From Cannabis sativa (taxonomy: Eukaryota; Streptophyta; Magnoliopsida; Rosales; Cannabaceae): 64,000 bases of DNA. Each line of letters begins with the position of its first letter. The first letter of the stretch is position 1. The stretch spans positions 43,585,442 to 43,649,441 of the forward strand of contig NC_083602.1 of the NCBI RefSeq assembly GCF_029168945.1, in the 5' to 3' direction. The notes beneath the pieces are model-generated. The model was not told where the DNA came from. It worked only from the letters and a program-made list of their open reading frames with translations, and ran no database searches. Positions 24,361 through 35,208 of the stretch are shown here, in pieces. A program made the position numbers and the translations under genes.

Positions 24361-24979
24361 CCAGGATTTTAAGGGGCGGGAGAAGGTATGCCTACCATAC
24401 CCTGGGAGAAGGTATGCTTAAGGCCAGCCACCCTATGCCTGGCAGCTGGCTTTGGCCGGCCAGCCCTATGCTCGGTAGGGCCTGGCCGCCCATTCTTCCT
24501 TGACTGGCTGGTGCAGCTTGTGCGTTGACAGGGGGTAGATCACACCAATAGCTAGAGTTAGGTGGATCCAAGTATCTGAAGTGATTGGTCTAACTTCTCA
24601 AGTTGTTGTCTTAGGTGTTTCTACCCATTCTGAGGCTTAGCCAGTTAAAGAATAGGCTTTGCATTACTCACTCTCGGATCCTCCAGACAGGAATTCACCC
24701 TGTTGGTCGGCCATAGGTTGGCCAAACATGGGTATTATTGTGCCAGTAATCCCTAGCCGGCCCCCCAGGCTGCTGGTTACCAGAGTCTGGCTGTTCTCGC
24801 CACCAAATCTTCGTGGCAAGACTTTTCCTCCTTCGGGCTGAGGAAGGCTTTTCTTGGTTCTAAAGAACCTGGTTGGACTGTTTGTTTGTAGACCATCCTT
24901 GATCTTTCGATTAATCTCCCTTAGAGAGGATCTCTAATGAGATCCTGACCTCTTCCAGCAGTTCTCTAATTAAATTATC

Positions 24980-25702
24980 TTATAAAGTCGCCAACTTCTT
25001 TATTACGGCGGTCCAACTCTGCCTGGTGAGATAGGAGGATGTACTCTTGGTCATCATCCATCTCAAAAATTTACGTCTCTGTTGTGCGAATACATCGCAG
25101 CCAACAGCGTGTGGTTCTTCAGTTTGGCCGACTTGACAGACGGCCTCTTTAAGTCTAGCTAGCTCGAGATCTTCTCCCAAGTCTACGTGGGGCTCGCCAA
25201 TCGCTGGCTTGCCAATTCCTCGCTCTGTCTCACTAGCATAATACCGGGGACTAGATCCAGTCATAGTGCTCGGGGGTTGCTCCACGTTGGTCATTCCTTC
25301 AGTACGAGGCGCCAATGGAGGGTCCTCCCTCGGCTGTAGAGGTTGGTCATTAAGATCAACTGAGTTGATAGTGTCCACCTGACTAGTCGTGGTGGTTAGA
25401 TTTGTGGTGCCTGTCAAGATGGTAGGATTGGCTACATTCGTTGGGTTCAACGCCAGTGGAGGGTCTTCCCTCAGTGGCAAAGGTTGGTCATTAAGGCCAA
25501 TCGGATTGGTAGTGTCCACCTGACCAATCGTGGTGGCCAAGTTTGTGATGCCTACCAAGATGGTAGGGTTGGCCACATCCGTTGAGTTCGTGGAGATCCC
25601 AGTTGTGGCTGGAACACGGACATCAGGATCAGCCACCACAAGGTCTTGAGGAAGACCCGATGAGGCAAAAGTTGTAGTCAGAGTTCTCTTTATGTTAACC
25701 AT
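24980..25702 (-). CDS. Gag-like ORF of element E with internal duplication
   Basis: A 240-codon open frame starting MVNIKRTLTTTF. The position just downstream of an LTR and the MVN-type start are typical of plant gypsy gag N-termini. The middle holds two tandem copies of a 47-codon unit containing ANPTIL(V/T)G(I/T)TNL and DLNDQPL-type segments (DNA period 141 bp, 25310-25450 and 25451-25591). The C-terminal part (DLELARLKEAVC, AQQRRKFLRWM) is charged and probably helical. No zinc knuckle or protease follows, and the frame ends at a stop, so it is a truncated gag. Function inferred from position only. Confidence 0.55.
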   Translation of the reverse strand: MVNIKRTLTTTFASSGLPQDLVVADPDVRVPATTGISTNSTDVANPTILVGITNLATTIGQVDTTNPIGLNDQPLPLREDPPLALNPTNVANPTILTGTTNLTTTTSQVDTINSVDLNDQPLQPREDPPLAPRTEGMTNVEQPPSTMTGSSPRYYASETERGIGKPAIGEPHVDLGEDLELARLKEAVCQVGQTEEPHAVGCDVFAQQRRKFLRWMMTKSTSSYLTRQSWTAVIKKLATL

Positions 25703-26030
25703 GGTGTTTTATCAGATAAATTAACAACTCGCTCTCAATGAAAACACTAAATTATTGACTTCGAATTTGGCCAACTAACGACGTAGTCGTATTTATTACT
25801 AATGTTTGTCACGGTTACACAATAAGAACATAAAAATAAATAAGACATGAGATTTATAGAGGTTCGACCCCCTTAGTTAGTGGGTAATGACTTACTCCTC
25901 TTTTGGTTGTATTGATACCAGAGATAATACTACACAGATCATAAGTGTTGTGGAACCTGAAGTAGCTCTCTTAAGATTATAATATGAGAATGGAGTTAGC
26001 AAATCTCATGTGATAGAGAGAATAAGCCTA

Positions 26031-26033
<3 letters not shown>

Positions 26034-26086
<53 letters not shown>
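26034..26086. repeat. (GA)n microsatellite in LTR E
   Basis: About 26 uninterrupted GA units. Confidence 0.95.
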
Positions 26087-26089
<3 letters not shown>

Positions 26090-26404
26090 ATATGAGTTTA
26101 AGGCGTAGAGCTTAAGAGCTTTAGTGAGCCTAGAGACTTCTTAGACTTAGAGAATTAGGGTTAGGCTAATGTTCTTTATATAGAAGAGCTTGCATCAAGA
26201 TAATAACCTAATATCCTTAAAAAAATAGGAACTATAAAGTATTATTTACATAATAAAATAATAAATAGTAAATAAAGTAATTATCCCTTAAGAATAGGGG
26301 AATAGCTAATATTTCTCCCCTATTTTGTGGGTTGTTGAAATCCAAATCCCAGCTTAACTTGCTATCCACAGATGAAGGTTGTGCACCAAAGGCTTGCCTG
26401 GTGC

Positions 26405-26680
26405 AGGCTGGGGTCTGGCCAGTCAAGCGCCTGGAGAGTCTGGCCGGCCATTTGCCTACATGGTCTGGCCAGCCATGTGCTTACTAGGGTCTGGTTGGTC
26501 ATGTGCTTGCTATGGTCTAGTCGGCCATGTGCTTATCAGGGTCTGCAGGCTGGACATCAAGTGCCTGCCAGCGTGTAGGTTGCACATCAAGTGCTTGCCA
26601 GCCTGCGGGCTGCACATCAAGTGTCTGCCAACCTTAGCAAGTGTTGGCTAACCTTAGTATGTGTTGGCCAGCTTTTGTAC
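26405..26680. repeat. Three adjacent minisatellites in LTR E
   Basis: First, four or five copies of a ~27-bp unit like ggtctggccggccatgtgct (26405-26545). Then three copies of a 30-bp unit containing gcacatcaagtg and ctgccag (26545-26630). Then two copies of a ~21-bp unit ccttagcaagtgttggct (26628-26672). Frames through them look like ORFs only because of the repeats. Confidence 0.85.
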
Positions 26681-26940
26681 AACTTTTCTTGCAAAGATTA
26701 GGCTTCCTTGATTGAACAGGCCCTTTCTTGGTCTGACAATCACCTTTAGTCGACTAGCTTATGCTCAAACCACAAGCTCCTCCTGGCCGGCCTATGTACT
26801 CACGTGGCCGACCAGACATAATTGTGCAGCTTCTTGACGGCTTGCTTAACTTCTCTCACTTGGTCCTTGACAGTTTTGTTATGCCTTCTAAAGAGACTTT
26901 GTGAACATGCCACGTCAAGTAGACAAAATTTAAGATAACA

Positions 26941-27886
26941 CACCAACAGCGATATAATATCGAGGAGGGTACTAGGCACTAATAGTGTCTCTTAGCAATT
27001 CTCATAGTAAAGCTAGAAAATGCCCATCTGGCTTTTGTGCAATATACGCACATAAACAAGCTTAGTACCAAAAAGACCTTATCCAATACTGTGTAATACC
27101 TGCATATGGGTCAAACGGATTACGATGGAGACCCTTGAAATCATGGTGTTATTATATGTCAATAGGTCACAAGATCAGACGCATTTTTTAGGTTGGTAAA
27201 GGTGCTATCTTGCCATTTCTGGGAAAGAAAGAAAGGACAACAAAAACCCACAAATGCAAGGGAAGCGAAGAGCAACTACCCTCTTACCAATAGAATGCGA
27301 TAAAATCTTCATCAAGATCTTGAAAACAGTAGAGTAAGAGATATTTGGTTCGATTTTGTAACGGTAAAGAAAATAACACTAAAAAATCTATACTTCCAAA
27401 GTAAAACAACTACCCTCTTCGACAATAAGATCTTCAAAACAAAAGTGCAAATAAATATGGTCATACCCCATAAGTCTAGGCATACTTTCTAGGTTGGACA
27501 ACCTCCAAAATTTGAGTTCATGCAAACCCTTGATAAGACTTCCAGTGGAATCATTGGTAAAATATCTTGAATAGCTTTTGCATATTAGCACATTAGCCTT
27601 TTAGAACACTTTTTAGTGATGGAAATGCGGACAAAAACTGATCTTGTTACAAAAATCATAGACGATGAGGAAACGCATTCACCTACTCTTGCATAGGGAT
27701 ACCAAAAAAAAACAAAAAAGACCAGCCTTATTTTACAAATCCAGGCCGACAGAGACTTGAAAATGCAATCTCAAAAAAAATAATACCTAAACCAGAAAGA
27801 AACTCTAAAACAGAACACATAAGAGGTATTATTTCCTAGTCTGCCTTGGCTGTGTTTTGCTAAGCAGGAACATAACTTCAAACCAA
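26941..27886. other. Intergenic, 3' flank of SIR
   Basis: No gene is recognised. A minus-strand frame at 27388-27591 has a leucine-rich look (LHELKFWRLSNLESMPRL) but no partner exons, so it is not called. The SIR 3' UTR (minus strand) must lie at its right end. An A-rich run near 27700-27800 and aataa-type hexamers are present, but no cleavage site can be fixed. Confidence 0.5.
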
Positions 27887-30800
27887 TCATTCACTTTTCC
27901 CATTTGGCTGGGAAGCAACAAAATCGCGAATGACTTCTATAGCTAGCTGATGCGCGCTCTTATCCTGCAGTTTTGCCAGTTTATCCATGGCTTCGTATGT
28001 CTCCTTGTCTGCAAAAAGCTTCAGGTTATGTCGTGATGAAGCAGCTACTGGACCTTCCCATTTGTCAACCATTTCTTGAAGTTTTTCAAATCCCTGAAGA
28101 AAACAAACAAGCAAGCCCACATCACTAAGCATGCTAATACTTACCAATGACAAGAACACTTCCACATTCTAGGTATAAGTTACAAAGACAATTTTTCCTT
28201 AAAGATCAGAAATATAAGTAGAAACAAAGAGCTTGCAGATAATTATGTTACCACTCACCAAGCGATTTGCAAAGGCTCCAAATGACTCTTTAGATTGGCG
28301 TTTGCGTTTCCAGTGATAAAACAATGGCTCCAAAACTTTTTCAAGGTCATGAATCTTAACCTTGTTCATGAAGGTTCTTGCAAGGGAGGTTTGGTTGGGT
28401 GTTCCTCCAAGCCAAATCTATACTTAAGTTAAAAGACATAATAAGAATGATATTATTATATGTCCAGTGGTTTCATAATACTTCTGCCTTAAAAGACAAC
28501 ATCTTTGAGAAAGTGTCCTCAAAATACCTGGTAGCTATTGGGACCATCCCCAACCAGTCCAAGTTCGGCCATGTATGGTCTGGCGCAACCATTAGGACAA
28601 CCAGTTATCCTTATGACCACAGATTCACTGTACCTTAGACCAACCTGAAATATAATGGCAGTATGTTATTTGCACACTAACATTGAAATATTGATTCACA
28701 CTTTTTTTCTCTTTTTAGTTCTTAAATTAATGAAGGATTGTGGCAATACCGTCTCAAAAACTGCTCGAACCCGCTTTAGGATGTCGGGGATTCCTCGCTC
28801 TGCTTCAGTTATTGCCAGTGGGCAAAGAGGCATTGCCGGGCATGCCATAGCAGTTACATTAAGGGGATCTACGTATCTAGGATGCTGGACACAGCAAAAA
28901 GTAAGTAATGAATATAACGCGACATCAATCCAAAATCAGCAGTGGCACAAAATATTTCTTTTTCTCCTAAATAAAGCATATAACACAACAACAGAAGTGT
29001 TGGCTATTGATCTATTGTTTAAGTTACAACACTTTGTATAGATTCATAGATACCACGTCTAATCAAATGCAATACTCTACTTAGTTGACAAAGAGGGGAA
29101 AATAAAGTGCAAAAGTGAAAAAAGATGAATTTACCAGCAGACCAGCTTGGGCAAGTATTGTAGTGATGGGACGCCTCCATGAATTTCGAATATCACACAA
29201 GATGATGTTCTGATTTGGTGTTAGCCGCACGCTCAAACCATATTTTTCAATGACCTCCCTCAGTGCTTTCTTCATCTTCCCTGCTACACGACCACTATCA
29301 ACATGGAGTCCACAAAATAAATTGCCATCTCCCTGTAAACATATCATTAGACAAATGGTGAGGTAACAGAGTCAGCTAGAGAGAAAGTGTGAGAATAATA
29401 ACTATGACAGATTAACAGCTAAAGAGGAAGTGTGAGAATAATAACTATGACAGATTAACAGCTGTACTCTATGAAGAGCCATGATAAATCTCAATGTCGG
29501 GACTAGGGAGTAGTAGTATTTCAAACATAGAATCCCAGATGAGAAATCATAAACTTCAAGTCGAGATGAGTTGAACAAACCTGCTCATGCCATCCTAAGT
29601 AGCTTTTAAATTCCCACTCAGGCAATTCACGGTTAGGCTCAAATTTCCTTCCATAAAATTTCTCAACAGCACTTCTAAACTTCTCAATCCCCCAAGAGCT
29701 TACTAAATACTTAAGCCTACTGTATCTACGATCATCCCTTCTGCCATTTTCTCTCTGTGTAACAACAATAGCTTTCACTGCATACAAAATATCCTCTTTC
29801 GGGACATATCCCAATGGTAATGCCAGTTGGGGAAAAGTGGTTTCCACCCTGTGAGTTCTTCCCATACCACCACCAACCTGTGAGAGAAATTATAAGATAC
29901 TAACATTATAAGCTAGAGCAATCAAAAAAACATTGGTCAAGACATGATGATCTTACATATAAATTGAAACCCTGAGGCTCCCCATTATCGTCAGTAACAA
30001 CAACAACACCAATGTCATTTGTGAGAAGATCCACAGAGTTATCTGTTGGCACAGTAACTGCAATTTTAAATTTCCTGGGTAAGAACTGTGTTCCGTAGAT
30101 AGGCTCGGGTGAATCAGGGAAATTTGTTCCATGAGAATTATCATTGCGGACCTTGGTTACTTCAGGAGGTTCTACCGTCATGAATTGCTCACCATCCACC
30201 CACACATCATAGTAAAAACCAGACTGAGGAGTTAACAGGGCTGCAATGTTGTCCGCTGTTTGTTGTGCAAAGAGATAATCTTTTCTAACAAGTGGGGCAG
30301 CTGGAGCAAGTACATTTCTATTGAGATCGCCACAGGCACCAAGAGTTGAGCCCATGTTTTTAATAATGCTACTCATTACTGTCTTAAGGTCCTTCTTTAG
30401 AACCCCGTGTAGCTGAAATGTCTGCCTCGTAGTTAATCTTAGTGTCCCAATTCCAAACTGATCAGCAAGATCATCCATGGTCAAGTAAAGTTGGTTTGGG
30501 ACTTTCCCACAAGGGTTCTTCGTACGAAGCATAAATGAGTACGACTTTTGACCACGTTCATCTCTATTATACTGTTGATAGCTTCCATGGAACTTGATCA
30601 ATTGTGTAGCAGCCTCATTGATATTTGGGGCATCTGTTAATATCTCCTCGTTAAGAGGATATCTTATGAAATTACTTTGTTCTTTGAATATTTCAACTTT
30701 ACTACGCTTAGGCTCGGTTACAGTCTCTGGCTTTGCCGGCTGCATGGACAAAAAATCATCAATAATCACAAACTTTTCTCATTAATATAGATTCATTACA

Positions 30801-31351
30801 TAAAAATTCTCAAATTTGACCCTTTTTTCTCTTCTACACATTTCAGCTCCAGAAATCCATTAATACTAACTACAGTCTCTCTCCGTGCCATAGATTTAGA
30901 TACACATAATAGCAAAAGAAACTAGATTGACAAATCAACAATACATGACCACCCAAACAATAAAATGATAGAATTTATACTTTCATAAAAAAAACAACTG
31001 AAAAAAATGGGATTTTTGATACACAAACACGAGCTCTTTCAAACCTAACAAAACGAAAGCAAGCAACATAAGTTTCTTTGCTTGGCCTCTTGCCATAATA
31101 ACAGAGCAATATGTTTGAAAAAAAAAAAAAAAAAAAACCCACACAGAAGAAGAGAAAGAGAGAAAGAGATCAAAACGAACCGTAGAAACGGCTCTGATGA
31201 GCGTACGGTTCGAAGCCGAAAAGACATGAACGGGTCTAGTATGAAAGCTCAAAGCGAAAGAGTTAGCGGACTTAAGTCTCTGAAAGCTCCCAATCTGACC
31301 CTTGGGATCGTTGAACACGGGAGTATTCGTAGCTCCAAACGACGTCGTCAT
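27887..31351 (-). CDS. SIR: Ferredoxin-dependent sulfite reductase, chloroplastic
   Basis: Reduces sulfite to sulfide with six electrons from ferredoxin in plastids, feeding cysteine synthesis. Exons, minus strand: 31351-31181, 30739-29957, 29877-29581, 29332-29135, 28884-28750, 28644-28528, 28417-28259, 28093-27887. All are multiples of three with phase-0 GT/AG introns, giving 688 residues. Residues 1 to about 60 are a Ser/Arg-rich transit peptide. Residues 58-318 and 319-483 hold the two halves of the ferredoxin-like/siroheme fold (for example [14 protein letters not shown] and GACGDLNRN). The 4Fe-4S/siroheme cysteines are Cys498 and Cys504 (CPAMPLC) and Cys544 and Cys548 (GCPNGC). ATG at 31351 is chosen because the upstream in-frame extension has only a TTG. 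A basic C-terminal extension (residues about 640-688) is present, as in some plant enzymes. No lesions seen. Nitrite reductase is the alternative, but length and motifs favour SIR. Confidence 0.96.
29375..29463. repeat. 43-bp tandem duplication in SIR intron 3
   Basis: agaataataactatgacaga and flanks occur twice with a period of 43 bp (copies about 29375-29417 and 29418-29460, two mismatches near the left edge). It lies well inside the intron and leaves both splice sites untouched. Confidence 0.9.
31112..31136. repeat. Poly-A/T run in SIR intron 1
   Basis: About 19 uninterrupted A on the plus strand inside intron 1, about 45 bases from the donor. Produces the apparent lysine- or phenylalanine-rich frames in this spot. 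Confidence 0.9.
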
Positions 31352-31570
31352 AACCCACCAAGTTCGAGTTTTTCTCTCAAAGCTTTCTCTTTTTTCAGCT
31401 CTCAAAAACTATGCAGGAAAACCCTAAATAAGGATTTTTTGCAGGATCTTATGGAGGAAAAAAGAAATAAAAGGAGCTGAAGTGAGTGAAGCAGAAAAGA
31501 TTTGCAATGGATGAATGATATTGATGGTGGCGATGAGAGGAGAGCACTTCAAAATTATATATATTTTTAC
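31352..31570 (-). promoter_or_regulatory. SIR core promoter and 5' leader
   Basis: On the minus strand a TATATATAAT box (about 31555-31564) is followed about 20-30 bases later by a CT-rich stretch (CTCTCCTCTCATCGCC), a common plant initiator context. That implies a leader of about 170-180 bases before the ATG at 31351. Exact start not determinable. Confidence 0.5.
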
Positions 31571-31801
31571 ATGTAAAAAAATTATGGTATATTTGCTCTC
31601 ATGTGCCTGACACACGAGAGAGTTATTAAGGAAAAATAAAATCCTCTCACACGCGCAACATGTACGCGCTGCAGAAAGTGTTCCCTTCATCATTGCTGGG
31701 GCTATTTAATAATTATAAAAGAGATTGAATTTTGTCTAGTAAGATATTAATTTATAATTTTTTTTATATTTTTTTTTTTTTGACAAAGTGATTAACATCA
31801 C
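31571..31801. other. Short intergenic segment upstream of SIR
   Basis: AT-rich with poly-T runs near 31770. No gene or known repeat recognised. Distal SIR promoter elements could lie here. Confidence 0.4.
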
Positions 31802-32008
31802 TCATGAATTTACGATGCCCACGTCCGCCACCGGTACTGGCACCTCCTCGAACCAGGATAGCTCATCGTCTAACAGCATGCTTTGCCAATTATGGGCCGC
31901 TAAAATCTTAGAGCGAGCCCCATGGGACAAAACTGCCCCCGGAAATTTAAACAATAAAGCTATAACATCTTCAAACAACGCTCCTAACTCAAAATACTGA
32001 AGTTCCAC
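31802..32008 (-). pseudogene. Orphan exon-like segment, unknown protein
   Basis: A 68-codon open stretch plus stop on the minus strand, preceded by a good acceptor (TGTTTTTTCAG before GTGGAACTT). The peptide begins VELQYFELGALFEDVI, contains HNWQSMLLDDELSWFEEV and ends ADVGIVNS before TGA. Composition is protein-like, unlike the AT-rich surroundings. I recognise no family. No upstream exons or start are found within 2 kb, so it may be the last exon of a diverged gene, a captured fragment or a relic. Confidence 0.35.
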
Positions 32009-32992
32009 CTGAAAAAACATCAAAAAATAGCATAAAACTTTAATTAGAAAACTATTCAAACTGAAGAGAATCAACCAACTACTAAGACTAAGCAACTAGA
32101 TCTCCCTATAAAATACTAGAACTAGCCAAAGGGATTACCCTTTAGCTAGTAACATAGGATCCATATTCCTTACTTTTACCCATTTAAAATCAAACATAAA
32201 TAAAATTTTCCTTTCAATACCCATTATTCCTTAAATATTCAAAATATTATATACTAATTATTTCATTTTACCTCTTAAAAATATTACTTATTTATAGACT
32301 AAAACATGTCAAAATTCTTAATAAGTCAAATTATTTATTATTTTATTTATAGCGTAAAACATGGTATCTATAATCTTTATTCAACCTAAATTAAACCAAA
32401 ATTGTATTAATATCCTTAAAACTTAAGATTGCACTTTTCACATTCAAAAGTACCATTTTCCTAATACCACTTCATCATACATTTAATTAATAATATTAAA
32501 TTAATATTAATTAATCCAATTCAGTATTATGACATAATGCTTCCTTATTTATTATTTAAATAGATAACCTCCTAATTATTACACCATTCAAATTATTATA
32601 AAAAACTATTCATATTAGTATCTTCCTATACAACTAATAAGGCAATAATCTCAATACTTCATTAGCATTTACTTCCCATTTATTTCAATATCTTCCCAAA
32701 AAGTAAAATAAAATAAAATAAAATATTCTCAATTCACAATTAATGCCCCTACCTCCAATTTATTACAAAATCTCACATTTTTAATTTATATATTAAAATT
32801 AATAGTATGTTATCTATAATATTATGTTATCTATAATAAACTCATATTTATAATTTATATACCCAAAATTAATATTATGGTATCTATAATAAACTAATAA
32901 GACAATAATCTCATAATTATATACCATAATTGTTAGCTATTAAATTTTATAATATTTTTACAAATCATGATATCTTGTAATTTTAACCAATT

Positions 32993-33073
32993 ACCCTAAA
33001 TAATTAGGGGCCAGCCATAAATCATGCGCGAAAACCTTAAAAGGCACCAAAGCCATAAACAATAGCGCAGCTC
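32993..33073. repeat. Diverged repeat, copy 1 (ccctaaataattagggg)
   Basis: Palindromic start ccctaaataattagggg followed by 'ccaaagccataaa(c/t)aat(a/g)gcgca'. Shares about 75-80% with 33609-33690 in the same orientation. Could be ends of an old element; no target duplication found. Confidence 0.6.
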
Positions 33074-33608
33074 ATCCATCAAATTTGTACTTCCATTTCT
33101 TCCATCAAAAAAACTAATACCACTCATCCACAAATTCTTTAAAAATACAAATAATATAATAATTTTGGTACATTCCCATAATATTGAGAACAAACCAAAT
33201 TTTCAAATTTGACTTCCCAAATATATCTGAACCAATATATTCTCATTAGACCATTAGTATTTCCACCTCCCTTTATTACAAGATCCTCAAGATTCTTATT
33301 CTTCAATTTACTTAATTAATTATAATATTAGAATCTGAATACTAAAATTCCAAACACTTTCCTTTTATGCTGAAAATTCCTAAAAAAATATAAACCAAAA
33401 CATAGCTAATAGGAATTAGCGTTTAAAGTAAACCCTCTTAAACCTTATTTCAGTTTAAAATATTCTTTAAATCATACATTAACCAAAATAATCCTTTTAT
33501 TCCGACTAATAAATCGGTATAGTACATAACTTATTAACTTTAAAATATTATTGTGTCAAAATTTTCTTATACATTCAATACCGAAAAACGTGAAAATTTA
33601 AACAAACT

Positions 33609-33690
33609 ACCCTAAATAATTAGGGGTCCAACCATATAATAGGTGCTACAGCCTTGTAAGGCGCCAAAGCCATAAATAATGGCGCAAAAT
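33609..33690. repeat. Diverged repeat, copy 2
   Basis: Second copy, 616 bp from the first, same orientation. The intervening sequence has no recognised coding content. Confidence 0.6.
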
Positions 33691-34654
33691 AGAACAATAT
33701 CAATATAAAACAAACCTATAACAAAAAAGAAAAACATTGAAAAAAGAAAGAATAAAAAAGAGTTGTGAAACCAAAAAAGAAAGAAAAACATTGAACTCAT
33801 TTACAGCAACAAACGATATACAAAGAAAATTAAAATAGAAAACTATTAAGGTAACTTGAACAATGCATATGATCAAGAGGTATTAAACTACAGAAAAGTT
33901 GCTTCAGAATTGTGATCACTGGCCCTTAATATAACCAATTCTTTCACGAATCACACAGACATTATATCAAACAGTATATACACCAACTGAAACACTATCA
34001 CAATTCACATAATATCGAAATACGGCTATATAAAATGGAATGAATTCAGTCTACGAAAAAGAAAAAAAGAAAAATAAAGAGTGAGATATTTACCGTGATA
34101 GTTTGTTGGAGGATCAGAACGATGGAGAAGCAAGTACTGGGGATGCGATCATGGACAACGATGAAGAAATAGGAAGGTTCAATTTTTTTTTATATATATT
34201 TTTAAATGTGAGTAAAAGAACATTTCTAATGGTATATTTTTTTAGTTATTTAGAGAACCATTTTTATTGTTGTTGTTTCAATCATGCTCTCTACTTTAAT
34301 TAGTATTTGATTATTTAATAATATTTTGCAATTTGAATTTATCAAATATTAATTAATTTTATATAATAATAAAAAATTAATAATTCTTTTAATTAAAATA
34401 CCATTAAAAAAGTTTAACAAAAAAGTAGAGAGCTCCCAACCTTTAGAGAGTATAATTATTTTTTGTATGGTTGGAACTTATTTTTAAGTCTCACTCTTTA
34501 TTCTAGCTAAAATGATTGGAGATGTTCTAACTATTCTACTAAATTTTTCTTTTGCTTTTTTACTCAAAAAATAAATTTAAATATTGTATAAAAATTCATA
34601 ACAATTGAAAAAGACAACAAATGAATCTATATAAAACTAATCATATGATTTCAA

Positions 34655-34875
34655 AATTGTTATCATCATCGTCTTGTAGTCGCCACTATATTCAAAAAAA
34701 AAATTATCACCATATCTCAACTATATTCGAATTCATTATATTCAAAGTTATTGTTGTCATCATCATCGTATCTCACTTATAAACGTCATTATATTCATAA
34801 ACACTATTGTCATCACTGTATCTCACTTATATTCACCACTATATTGAAAATCGTTGTTATCACCATATCTCAGTA
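34655..34875. repeat. Degenerate tandem array (tatctcacttatattcacc)
   Basis: Three to four imperfect copies of a 65-75 bp unit with the phrases 'ttgtcatcatcatcgta', 'tctcacttata' and 'caccactatattcaaaa'. Confidence 0.65.
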
Positions 34876-35208
34876 TCTAATCAAACATAAATAATCAAGA
34901 AAGTTATGTGTGTTTAAAAAAAATTAGATTGCATTATATCCTTATATGAATGATATATTTATATTCATATTTCCTGCTAATAAAAAATAAATAAATGAAA
35001 TGTATTATATATGAATTACAAATTACATTAGGATCTCAAAAGTCATACAATATTACTCTTCAAAAAAAAAATACACGTAATTATACAGAAATTTTCTCTA
35101 AAAAAATATGTATACAAATACTTCATTATATTTCCCTTTGATATATTAAAGATTATGAAGCACTTGTAACAAAGAACTGACGTCAAAGACCTGAAAAATA
35201 GATAAGAG

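Larger units (their letters stand above)
24361..26940 (-). mobile_element. Element E: gypsy-type element, 5' LTR and gag only
   Basis: Minus-strand layout: LTR 25753-26940, short leader, gag-like ORF starting at 25702, then non-coding or decayed sequence to about 24361 where the element is truncated. Both LTR termini resemble those of the inverted-LTR element at 60154-62308: outer tattgacttcg versus tgttgacttcg, and, read on the minus strand, TGTTATCTTAAATTT and TGACGTGGCAT versus TGTTATCCCAAATTT and TGACGTGGCAT. No pol or second LTR is present, so it is a fragment. Confidence 0.7.
25753..26940 (-). repeat. Element E 5' LTR
   Basis: 1188 bp. The plus strand starts tattgacttcg (expected tg, one change) and ends gataaca. 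Contains the 'agaggttcgaccccctta' block shared with the LTRs at 60154 and 63735, a GA microsatellite (26034-26086) and three kinds of minisatellite (26405-26680). Confidence 0.7.
32009..35208. other. AT-rich intergenic region
   Basis: No gene is supported. Contains a diverged repeat pair (32993-33073 and 33609-33690), local duplications of a 'tatctataataaact' phrase (32800-32920), a degenerate tandem array (34655-34875) and many short ORFs of random AT composition. Confidence 0.6.

Noticed and set aside
26372..26651. Plus-strand ORFs in LTR E
   Set aside because: Created by minisatellite units; opposite to the element's coding strand.
27388..27591. Leucine-rich minus-strand ORF resembling an LRR piece
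   Set aside because: Too short, no repeat periodicity, no neighbouring NB-ARC or LRR exons.
31351..31405. Upstream N-terminal extension of SIR
   Set aside because: The frame is open but begins with TTG, not ATG; the transit peptide starts naturally at 31351.
31082..31480. Plus-strand ORF over SIR exon 1
   Set aside because: Antisense shadow of the transit-peptide exon and intron 1 poly-A.
34103..34303. Plus-strand ORF beginning MLEDQNDGEAST
   Set aside because: A short acidic start followed by AT-rich hydrophobic filler; no splice or homology support.
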